Part shown: positions 48,970-58,414 of the stretch, piece by piece
Layout of the letters: each line of letters starts with the position of its first letter
How positions within the stretch are numbered: position 1 is the stretch's first letter
NCBI GenBank assembly: GCA_037127255.1
Contig: JBANSL010000019.1
Coordinates: forward strand, 13,167,001 to 13,231,000
Length of the DNA: 64,000 bases
Reading direction: 5' to 3'
Origin: Persicaria tinctoria
Lineage: Eukaryota; Streptophyta; Magnoliopsida; Caryophyllales; Polygonaceae
Notes under the pieces: model-generated
Seen by the model: only the letters and a program-made list of their open reading frames with translations
What the model was told of the DNA's origin: nothing
Databases searched by the model: none
Translations under genes and position numbers: made by a program

Positions 48970-51175
48970 TCAGGCAAAGATGCCGGCGAGGATCGACGAT
49001 GCCAGATTCCCAGCCCCACCTCGAGAGCTGCTTCTGCACCTCCTTTCGCAGTCGTAGCCGTAACCCTGCTCCTCGCACCTGTGCCTGCAGCTCCTCATCT
49101 CCTCCCTCGACCTCGACCCTGACCCTCCGTGGTGGGGACGCTCATACTCCTCCTGGCACCTCCTTTGGCACTGCCATTGTTGGCCTTGCCCTCGGCCTTC
49201 CCTCTCGCACCTCCGCTGGCACTGCTCGTACCTCCTCTCCTGCAAATCGGTCCCGTCACTGGATCGCTCCTGCTGCCTCTCCAAGCGCTCCTCGCATCGC
49301 TGCTCGCACCTGCGTTGCTGGCGCCCGCCTTGTTCTTGCCTCTGGCACCTGCGGCGGCACTCCTGGAACTCCCTCCGGGGGTCAGAGTTGTACTCGTCCT
49401 CTTCGCTTTGCCTGCTTCCCCTCTTCTCCTGGCGCTCCAATCGCTCCTCGCACCGCTCTTCGCATTGGCGTTGCTGTTGGCCAGGCTGCCTCTCGCACCG
49501 CCTTTGGCATTGCTTGTATTCGTATTGCGGGTCGCGGTTCTGTGCGTTGTCTATCTCTTCCTCATTTCCTGTTGAGTCAACGTACATGTCATTATTCGTA
49601 TGTAACAACATACGTATGTAACAACATAACATAATTATTTGTAACTAGTCATATGTATTAGCAATATTTTAACGGTAACATGATTAGTTATATACTGACC
49701 AATAATTTGGTCTTTAAATTTCTATTTAAATCTCAGTAATTGATCTTCTTAATCCAAAACTCCAGATAATTTGTACCTTCACGGCGGCTGCGTTGTTGAC
49801 GCTCAAAGCGCTCCTCGCATCGCTCCTCACACTGCATTTGCCTCCGGCCGCCCTGCTCTTGCCTCTGGCACCTCCTCCGGCACTCCTGGAATTGCTGTTT
49901 TGGGTCTCTCCTGGAAGGGTTATCCTCAGCGACTTCGAGCTCATCGTGTTCGTAGCGGCTTCCTCCTCGCTGACTTCTCTCGCGGGAGTACTGCTCCTCG
50001 CACCTCTCTTGGCACTGCATTTGCCGGCGTTCGCCTTCCTCCCTCTGCTCACACCTCCTCCTGCACTCTCTCAACCTCTGTGCTGGATCCCGCCCCTCCC
50101 TATTGTCCTCGTACTCACTCCCTGCACATATATACATATTGTAATGCGCATATTCATTAGTTTGTATTCCGATTCTAATTACTCCCTCATATCTAAATCT
50201 AAATTAAATTTTAATTATTATATGCCTCACTTCTCGGAAACCTTTTTTTTTTAAATATTCATTTTTATTTATTGCTTAATTTTTTTAAATATAATTTTAT
50301 AACAACTATATGAAATTATTTTTACAAAGTTAATTAAAAATAAAATTAATATTTTATGTATAGTATATAAAAAATGATTAAAATAAATCAACCTTCTTAG
50401 TTGTAAGAGTGTTAAAAAAGTATTCTCATATTTAACTAAAAATAACCAGAGCCAGAGGTGATAACAAAATATTCCGACTCATTTTTCCAACAAAAAAAAT
50501 TCATCAAAATAATGACATGAAATTTATCAAATAGTATATTCTCATTAAAAATAACTCAATATCATTCAAAGTTTATCAAAATCTTAATTTTTTTAATTAT
50601 ATGTCAATTTTTTTCCCAAATTTATAATCCAAAAAAAGGAATTAGGATACTTTGTCTGGATTATTTTTTGAACGGTTAATTATGATATTTTATGAAAGGT
50701 CGGTTTTTATAATTAGTTTTGCCTTTAAATAATTTTAAAAACATAATTTATGTAATGAATGACAATAATTAAGAACAAGGTAGTATATACCTCGGCGGCT
50801 GCTGCCTTGTTGGCGCTGGAACTGCTGGTCGCACCTGTCCTCGCAGCGGATCTGCTGGCGGCGGTCACCTCCTTCCTGCATCTGGCAGCGGTGGCGGCAC
50901 TGCTGGAGCTGCTTGCGGGGGTCACGGCGGTCAGAGTCGACCGCGACCTCCAACTCAACGACATCAACATCATCGGAGGCCATGGACTCGCAGCGCTCCA
51001 TGCACTGTCGGGACTGGCCCCGTTCCTGGCATCGCTGGCGGCAACGGCGGATTTCGGTGCGGGGGTCGCGTGGGTTGATGAGGTCGTCTCCCATGAGGCG
51101 GAGGGAGAAGGCCGACGAAGCCAGCACCGCAAAGAGGACAACCAAGATCGGAAGCTTCCATCTCAACCCACCCAT
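48970..51175 (-). CDS. Secreted eight-hairpin Cys-rich seed peptide precursor (vicilin-buried-peptide type, no cupin)
   Basis: Three exons (51175-50791, 50121-49777, 49568-48970) join through two phase-1 GT-AG introns into exactly 443 codons (442 residues). Residues 1-24 are a signal peptide (MGGLRWKLPILVVLFAVLAS...). The rest contains eight C-X3-C-X(8-13)-C-X3-C units: two in exon 1, two in exon 2 and four in exon 3. They are separated by acidic linkers (for example SRYEHDELEVAEDNPSRRD) that resemble processing sites. This is the pattern of alpha-hairpinins released from the N-terminal region of vicilins, known as antimicrobial or protease-inhibitory seed peptides. Family vicilins continue into two cupin domains. 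This gene instead ends after the hairpins with ...GNLASSILAGIFA, so it appears to be a stand-alone hairpin precursor. The promoter has seed-type motifs. Whether cupin exons once followed is unknown; no cupin sequence is seen in the window. Confidence 0.85.
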
Positions 51176-51246
51176 GGTTAACTGTTGCAGTGTGGTGTGT
51201 ATGTGGTGATGGTGGTGGTGATCTCTCTGCCTCTACGGGGCCTTCA

Positions 51247-51374
51247 TTTATAAAGGGTCGATGTCAGTAAGGAAGTGTACATTTGGCGATGACTGGGTAC
51301 GTGTTCTATCCTTCCTTTATACGTGTCGTTTGGATTGGGATGTGGTGTGATATGCAGCGTTTCGCCGCTGCATG
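51247..51374 (-). promoter_or_regulatory. Seed-type promoter of the hairpin-peptide gene: TATA, ABRE-like and RY motifs
   Basis: On the minus strand TATAAA (51252-51247) is 72 bp from the ATG. Further upstream are two ACGTGT/ACGTGTC ABRE-like cores (51299-51304, 51321-51327) and an RY element CATGCA (51369-51374). RY plus ABRE is the usual signature of seed-maturation genes controlled by ABI3/FUS3-type and bZIP factors. Confidence 0.6.
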
Positions 51375-51375
51375 C

Positions 51376-51698
51376 CTCCATCGGTACATGTTTGTACTGT
51401 GTTCATCTGCCTGATCGCTTCCTCACTAGCCTACAAATTCTTATATTTATATATTATATTTGAATTTATTTATTATTAGTACATAGTGGAGATCCAATAT
51501 AATCGATTTGAGTTGGACAATATATGTTATCGATCTGTTTCTTGGCTGCTTCGGTAATCTAACTTGAATTCAAAATTGATCGATCGAATTTCTTACTTTC
51601 GATTTTCACCTAAATATATAAATAGTGGATAGAGTGTTTTGTGAATACGAGTAGCTCGAATTCGGCTCATAGTCGACTTGATAAAACTCGACTCGAGC
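51376..51698. other. Distal promoter DNA and part of a CTCG-rich repeat
   Basis: No coding frame is visible. 51645-51698 holds gctcgaattcggctca...actcgactcgagctt, the left part of a repeat that continues at 53497-53590. The LINE at 51708 interrupts it. Confidence 0.4.
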
Positions 51699-51707
51699 TT
51701 GTTCATT

Positions 51708-53487
51708 ATTTTATTTTATTTTTATCAGAAAGGCGGGCTAGTGCCCGTAGCAAATTTTATTAAGAAACGATTGAAGGTTCAACATCGCGAAAGACAAAGG
51801 CGAAATTAAAGAGGTAATACAAGCAGGAGGTTCAGCAAACTCAGAGTAGCTGTGCTCCACCGACATAGCCCATTGAGGAAGACGACCCGCCATCTCATTG
51901 GTCTCTCGACGGACATTGCAGATCTGCACTTCCCAACCATTCTCCTCAAGGAGCCTGCGGCGCGCCTTCCACCAGCAGATAGAAATCCGGGTGTGTAGGA
52001 GGTGTCTTGGCGTTGAAAAGCTGGCACGCCACTACGGAATCGACTTCGACAATGAGCTTGGTTATCCCTAATATCCGTCCCAGTTTTAGCCCATGGATAA
52101 TTGCGAGAACCTCCGCCCGTAGTGTCGCGCAAACACCACATGTGAAGGTGAAAGCTTTCAGAAAAGTCCCTGCGCTGCTTCGGAACACTCCACCCCCACC
52201 TGCAGGTCCAAGTTTCCTTTAGAGGATCCATATGTGTTTAGTTTGGTCCACCCGGGCGGAGGGGGTGTCCAGCTTGATTGCATCTCCTTTTGCCTGATCG
52301 GTGCCCCCTGAGGGAGCAAAGTAAGCTGCAAGGTGCATGTTGGAAGCATGCTCTCTCGTCAAGGAGACAGCTCGGCTGGCCAACCCCTTGTGGACCTGGG
52401 CTCCCTCATAGATGATGGTTACGGCACTTCCAAGTGTGCCACACCATGTTAGCAAAGGTTGCAACCCACGTATCTTCATCTTTAACATTATCGAAAATCC
52501 AAGCCTTAAGATCACTGTCGGTGAAGAAGTTAGGACGGTGGGAGTTGTGCAATAGTCAGCTCCACTCGGTCTTGATCACTGGGCAATCTCTCAATGGCAG
52601 AGCACCGAGGACAGGCCGATGAATGGGAAAGGTGGCGTCTAAACTTATTGTGGTTCAATAGGAATGCGTCATGGGCCGCCAAGAACAAGAACGAACATGC
52701 GCGTTGTTGCGCTGGCACCCTCCACAAATGGTTCCAATTCCTATCATACGAATGGTTAGGGTCGTTGCCCCTCAAGCATTGGAGGGCTGACTTTGTGGAG
52801 AACATGCCCGACTGACTCGGACCCCAAACAAACTTGTAGTGAGCCGCTGGATCTTCACTTAGTTGAATCGACTAGAGCTTTAGACTCACCTTCGAGGGGA
52901 GGTGGTGGGATATTAATTGCCATTTCCATGAGCCATTATGCCATAATTCGGCAACCGTTGCGCCGCTGAGCTCCTCCGGGACAGCTTCCGTGGAGAGGTC
53001 GATGAGAGGCGACTCTCCTACCACGAGTGCAGCCAAAAGAGGGTGGAGTATGTTTCCATTTCTGACAGCTGTTCTGTGATTCGGCGTGAGTAGTTGAGCT
53101 CCTTGCACTATGCTCCTCCAAGTCCGAGAGGTGCCGGCCTGTTTTTGGAACATGTCTACATCACAACGCCCATGACATTATTTGGAACGGATGATGCGGC
53201 TCCAAAACGATTCCGGGGACTGAAGAAGTCTCCAACCGAGTTTCGCCAATATTGCCTTGTTGGCTTCACACATCAACCGTACTCCTAAGCCACCCTCCGA
53301 CGGCTTGCTCGTCACCACTTTCTAATTAAGGAGGTGGATTTTCTTCCTCTCTGAATTCGAGCCCCAAATGAAGCCTCTGATTTTCCGATCATTCTCCTCA
53401 CACACATTTTTTGGCACAAAACTCGACTGCATCACGTAAAGAGAAAGGCTTGTGAGGACAGACTTCGCTAGTATAATCCGTCCAAGG
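51708..53487 (-). mobile_element. 5'-truncated L1-type LINE with TSD TTGTTCATT
   Basis: Minus-strand pieces include an RNase H domain (52349-51946: GWTKLNTYGSSKGN..., LRAEVLAIIHGLKLGRILGI, IVEVDSVVACQLF), a zinc-knuckle-like part (about 52805-52600) and a fragment of the RT thumb/linker (53153-52872). It ends in an AT-rich tail (attttattttatttttatc on the plus strand). TTGTTCATT occurs at 51699-51707 and 53488-53496. All frames are broken, so it is an old dead copy. It inserted into a CTCG-rich repeat. Confidence 0.8.
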
Positions 53488-53496
53488 TTGTTCATT

Positions 53497-54215
53497 TTCT
53501 AAACGAGCCGAGTATGATCACATTTTTAAACATCCAAGGTTCGGCTCGTTTAAATTAAGCTCGATTCGAATTTTATCAAATTTTTTTTTTTAAATCTATA
53601 TCTAATATCTAATATAATACTAAAATAGATGTGAAAAATACACGTGGCAACCTCTCCTTAAACCAAGGCTTAGGTGTCAGTTTTTTATTAAGTGTGGCTC
53701 CACCTACATAACTAACAGAATTTAATCAATTATTAATTAAAATAAATTTAATGATAATTTAGCAAATTTATTTGAATATTAATTTCTCCCAAACTTTTTT
53801 TACCCTTTTGAATTAAAGATATTAATTTTTTTTTAATTAAATTAACCAATTAATTACTTTCTATTGTAAATTTAATTTATTTTTTCTCATTTATTTTGTG
53901 TTAAAACTTAATATCTTTGTTATTTAGAAGATCATTGCCCAAGTTGAATCGGAGGAAGCCTGATGTGTTTGAGACGAAGGCATGCTTCGAAAACAAAGTG
54001 CTCAAGAAACGGGGATCTAGCATTGTAATCGACCACTTTTCAGGCGCTAAGTTAGATTTGTTGCTGGGTGGGTGATGACAATAAGTCATCCATTGATGGA
54101 ATCTTGCTTCTTGATGCACATCTATTGCCGCAGTGACTACTCTCGATGCATATGCTGATCCAGCATTGTAGTCGATCATTGTCTAGGTTGAATTGGAGCT
54201 CTATCTTGAATCATA
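53497..54215. other. CTCG-repeat remainder and anonymous AT-rich DNA
   Basis: 53500-53575 has gctcggctcgtttaaattaagctcg words matching the repeat left of the LINE. Beyond it no gene is recognised. tctaatatctaatataatac at 53601 resembles Helitron 5' ends, but no 3' hairpin with CTRR was found. A minus-strand frame at 53901-54179 has no recognisable motif. Confidence 0.35.
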
Positions 54216-54223
54216 TGTAGGAA

Positions 54224-55551
54224 TAGAGCTGGCAAAATCTGACCCGACCCGAAAACCCGACCCGAGTCACCCGAACCTGAACCCGACCGGGACCCGAAAA
54301 TCTGGAGTCATTCATAACCCGAACCCGAGACCGAACCCGACCCGAACTTGACCCGACCCGAAACAGACCCGAACACAGATAAACCCGACCCGACCCAACC
54401 CGACCCGAATTGAAATGGTTATTTAACATCAACATTTTAATACTTTAATAATAAATGTTCTTTTTTTATATTTTAACACAAGTTTATGATTATACTTTAA
54501 CATATAAAACACAAATTATTTTTGTTAATTGTTATCATATGAATAAGAACTCAAGTAAAATCAATAGATAAGCAGATAAGCCAATGAGTCAAGTAAGTCA
54601 ACCGTCATAGATCAAATCAAAACATCGATACATATTACGAGTCAGAAATGTTAAAAGTTCTTTAATCGTTGCAGATGATATAGCGTGCAACCCAACAACA
54701 TATCCTTCCAACAACTACTAACAACCCAACAAAATATCCTTCTCGGAACCAACAACAATCAGCAAAATACCTAAATGGGCCAAAAGCTAATAATAATAAT
54801 GAAAAAAAACTAATGGGTCAAAAGCTAAAAATGAAATGGGCATTGAAAATGATATGGGCCAATGATATAGTCAAACCACAAATAAGTTCATTTGCAACTT
54901 GCTAGTTACAATAAGATTAAAACCTAAATGTAAAATTAATTTGATTTAATTATAGCACCGATCAATTGGTTTAAATGTTTAAAAAAGGACGATGTTGCCG
55001 AATATCAAATTTCCGATTATGACTTTTTTGAAAATCGGTCGACAACCGATGAGTCAATAACAATGAGTGTATTCAATCGAGTCAAAATTATATATTCAAG
55101 TATTTAACCGAGTCAAAATCATTTATTTTAAGTAAATTACATATTTAAGTATTCAACCGAGTTAAAATCATTTATTTTAAGTAAATTACATATTTAAGTA
55201 TTCAACCGAGTCAAAATCAACCTAATTATCCATATTCCAAACGGGTCGAATATGATTCGACTGAAAACTCAAACCAACTATACTGCTATACCCACTTTGA
55301 TTCGAAACTCAAATGAGACCGACCCGCCTCTTGACCCGAAACCCGAACGAGACCGACCCGCTTTGACCCGAACCCGAATGAGCATGACCCGACTTAACCC
55401 AAAACCCAACCAATCTAAAATTCATTATGACCGAACCCGATCCGACCAATGTCCGACCCGACCAATACCCGACCATAAATTTTACCCGAATTGACCCGAC
55501 CCGAGCAAGCCTGACCCAAACCCGACCCGAACGACCGACTTGCCAGCACTA
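54224..55551. mobile_element. Non-autonomous hAT-like element rich in GACCCG, 8-bp TSD TGTAGGAA
   Basis: Ends TAGAGCTGGCAAAAT and the inverse of TTGCCAGCACTA are flanked by TGTAGGAA (54216-54223, 55552-55559). Dense gacccgacccg words lie in both subterminal regions (54235-54410, 55310-55530). The 1328-bp interior is AT-rich and carries a short tandem duplication (tatttaagtattcaaccgag at 55090-55215). Confidence 0.92.
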
Positions 55552-55649
55552 TGTAGGAACGTTGAATTGGTGTTCTTCACATCATTCCTAATCTCCCAAA
55601 CATCAATGATTGTTCAATTATGTGGGTTTTACTATTTGATTCAAACATA

Positions 55650-56105
55650 GTAGTTGTTAAAATCCATTTTTTTTCTATTTACAAACAAAAAACGATTGTA
55701 ATCTCATTTTACCTGTTTTTTTTATAAGATTTCTACTTATCTTGAAAATTTGGTGGTATTTTTTATACTGAATTATTTATAAAATGATTTTTAAAATCTA
55801 ATTCTTTTTCTATTTACAAATAAAAAATATTGCAATCTTATTTTACCCGTATATGGTAGGATTTCTAATGCTATCTCGAAAAATTTGGTGGGATTTTTAC
55901 TGCTGAATTATTTATACAATGATTTATTAAAATACAATGTTTATCTAATTACAAACAAAAAAAATTACAATCTCATTTTACCCGTATTTGGTAGGATTTC
56001 TCCTATCTCAAAATTTTGGTGGCATTTTTATTGTTAAATTATTTATACAGTAATTTGTTAAAATCCAATATTTATCCATTTACATATAAAAGAAGTTAAT
56101 CATAT
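55650..56105. repeat. Tandem repeat, about 133-bp unit, roughly 3.4 copies
   Basis: Units starting near 55671, 55804, 55938 and 56070 share tttacaaacaaaaaa, ttgtaatctcattttaccc, gtaggatttct and aaatttggtgg...ttttta...aattatttata. Copies are diverged by substitutions and small indels. No function is apparent. Confidence 0.8.
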
Positions 56106-56614
56106 ATATCTACTCACACTTGGTAGAGTTGATCTTATCGTGAAGAATGATAGGTAAGTTCATTTTTATATGCATTGATTTGTATATTTTGTTATAAGTT
56201 ATTTGTTTTACCACCTTTAATATTGAATTCTTTCACAGGAATCGTATATTGAAGTGCCCTGTTGGTTCGAAATTATTTAAACAGCTATATATATACCATC
56301 AATATGGAGCTGAATAGATACAATATTGATATATTTCAATTTCTTATTGTAAATGATGTTGGACGTAAGTTTCAAATCATATTTCTTATTTAACTATATT
56401 TATTGACCTTATTTTTCAATATTACCAATAATTATACTTTCTTTTATTTTACCTCGTGAACATGCATTCTTTACTTTTATTTTATATGTTTAACTTTAAT
56501 TTAGCCAATGTGACAAAGTTGTATATAAATCCGATTTTTTTCCCGAAACTAATGCATATCAAAGAAGGTAATGCCTTATTTTACTTATTTGTTGTATCTA
56601 TTATTACTTAATAT
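56106..56614. other. AT-rich intergenic DNA
   Basis: No gene is supported. A few short direct copies of tatttatt words are present. Confidence 0.35.
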
Positions 56615-56780
56615 TAGGGGTGGGCATGGGACGGGACGGGACGGGATTAGGGTAATCCCGCGTCCCGTCCCGCGTATTTTTTGTGGGACGGGATCGGGAC
56701 GGGATTGAATTTTTTTTCTTCAAATCCCGCCAGGTCTTATCCCTCACGGGACAGGACGGGACTTGTCCCTCGTAAAATGA
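56615..56780. mobile_element. hAT-like end fragment rich in GGGACGGGAC
   Basis: It begins TAGGGGTGGGCATGGGACGGG, the type of terminus seen in hAT elements here, with repeated gggacggga words. No matching right end was found, so it is a one-sided relic. Confidence 0.5.
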
Positions 56781-56900
56781 TCTACGGAAAATTGTTACTT
56801 AATTAATTTAATACATGCCACTCTACATGATATTGACAGAAGATTTCTCAAATGTTATTTTACAGTTGAAGATTATATATAATGATCCAACATTAATGAT

Positions 56901-58267
56901 TATATTAGGAAAATAATAGTTATTTATATTATTATTATTTAAGATTTGATTAGTTTAATTATTTCTAATATTTAGGGTTAGAATAAGTCAACGTTGGTTA
57001 GAGAAAATCTCTATCCACCTCTCTCTCCACCTTCTCCATTATCACTGTACGCTCTATATATTACGTTCTACTCTTGAATGAAAAGTGTGTTCATTTACAC
57101 CAAATCTCAACATGGTATCCGAGCCTTCTTAGCCTAACGGCTCCGATCCTCAAAACTAATGGCTTCCTCCAAACCAAAAACTCTTTAATGGCCAAAACCA
57201 TGTCGGTCTTTCTTCCTTATTCCCTAACCGCCTACCGGCAATCCAATATTGGCTCCGGCCATTACAAAACCGCTTCCGCTCTAACCAGAATTTTTTTTTT
57301 TGGCTTTTGTCATTCCAATTTCGGCCAAAACCATGTCGGTTGTTCTTGTTTTTCGTTGGCTAAACCAAATCTTGGCCACACAAAACCGCCCTCACAAAAC
57401 CACCCTCGGGCTAATCCAATTTCGGTAACCACCTTCGGCAAATCAACCATGGCCTTCTCCTACACAAACGAACTCAAACCTCGTCTGATCCACTTTGACG
57501 TCAGTTTGAAACCATCTTACCCAACATCGGTCTTCACCGAAACCAAACATCCGTATCCTGTTTCACCAAATCGACGCCTTCCTGGTGCACCTCTACTCTC
57601 TCTCTCTTCATCGCCTTCAAGTTCTGCTCACAAGAAATTACCCAAACGCTCCGTACGTGGTGGAGATCGCCAAATTCGCCGTGGCCGAGCACAACAAGGA
57701 GGCATCAGACCATCTCGCCTTCTTCAAGGTCTCCAGCGGCCTGCAACAGGGGCATCGGATCCTCTCCATCGACGGAGGTGGTACCTCCCCCACCATCTTC
57801 AATCGCTGAATCTTCGATCACCTGATGCTAAGCGTGGCCTGACCGACGACGCTTGCAGGCTCCGACAACCACCCCGGGGCAGCCGACACTAGGGGCCAGT
57901 CGCTTTCACTCTCTCCTCAGCCAGGACTAAGCCACGGGAGTACGCTCGCCCGGTTTGGAATTGGAACGAAGATCTCACACAACCCCGCCCGGAGATCCTT
58001 CCGATTAGCATTTTTATCCAGTTTTCAGTCTAGATATCTCTCGCTTTAACTGCGGGGGTATATTAGGAAAATAATAGTTATTTATATTATTATTATTTAA
58101 GATTTGATTAGTTTAATTATTTCTAATATTTAGGGTTAGAATAAGTCAACGTTGGTTAGAGAAAATCTCTCTCCACCTCTCTCTCCACCTTCTCCATTAT
58201 CACTGTACGCTCTATATATTTCGTTCTACTCTTGAATGAAAAGTGTGTTCATTTACACCAAATCTCA
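56901..58267 (+). mobile_element. Small non-autonomous LTR element (TRIM-like) with 209-bp LTRs
   Basis: Near-identical direct repeats lie at 56901-57109 and 58059-58267, starting TATATTAGGAAAATAATAG and ending CCAAATCTCA. The first is followed by ATGGTATCCGAGCC, close to the methionine tRNA primer site, and the second is preceded by gcggggg, a polypurine tract. The 949-bp interior has no retroelement gene and contains a captured cystatin-like fragment. A 5-bp TSD was not clear; gattatat occurs close to both outer ends. The LTRs differ by only two or so bases, suggesting a recent insertion. Confidence 0.78.
57585..57809 (+). pseudogene. Captured cystatin (cysteine-protease inhibitor) fragment
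   Basis: The reading frame contains YPNAPYVVEIAKFAVAEHNK and then EASDHLAFFKVSSGLQQG, very close to the plant cystatin consensus (the LARFAVxEHN helix and the beta-strand that leads to QxVxG). The inhibitory loop QxVxG is replaced, since only QQGH remains, and the N-terminal Gly region and C-terminal Trp hairpin are absent. It is a non-functional piece in the TRIM interior, transcribed in the element's direction. The following ILSIDGGG resembles a patatin motif but does not continue. Confidence 0.7.
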
Positions 58268-58414
58268 TCAGATTATATAAGCAATTGTTCAACATATAAT
58301 CGGTATGGGTGTCACCGGCCTACTTCTTGTTCATTAACGATCCCAACATTCAGTCTAAAAAATTATTCTAACATTTGATCTTATATACATATCAGTAGTA
58401 GGAATAAGCACCTG

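Noticed and set aside
48720..49634. 304-codon plus-strand frame
   Set aside because: It is the antisense shadow of hairpin-gene exon 3; Cys/Arg-rich codons read as Ser/Ala/Pro-rich on the other strand.
49129..50254. Leu/Ala-rich plus-strand frames that look like membrane proteins
   Set aside because: They are antisense to CAG/CGG/GAG-rich exons of the hairpin gene, with no splice or promoter support.
53592..53650. Possible Helitron 5' end
   Set aside because: The start resembles Helitron 5' termini, but no 3' hairpin with CTRR or Rep/helicase sequence was found.
57745..57790. Patatin-like ILSIDGGG motif
   Set aside because: Eight residues only; no following GxSxG or other patatin sequence, and it lies in captured, broken DNA.
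57074..57892. 272-codon plus-strand frame in the TRIM interior
   Set aside because: No recognisable domain in this frame; it begins in the LTR. The cystatin-like signal is in a different frame.
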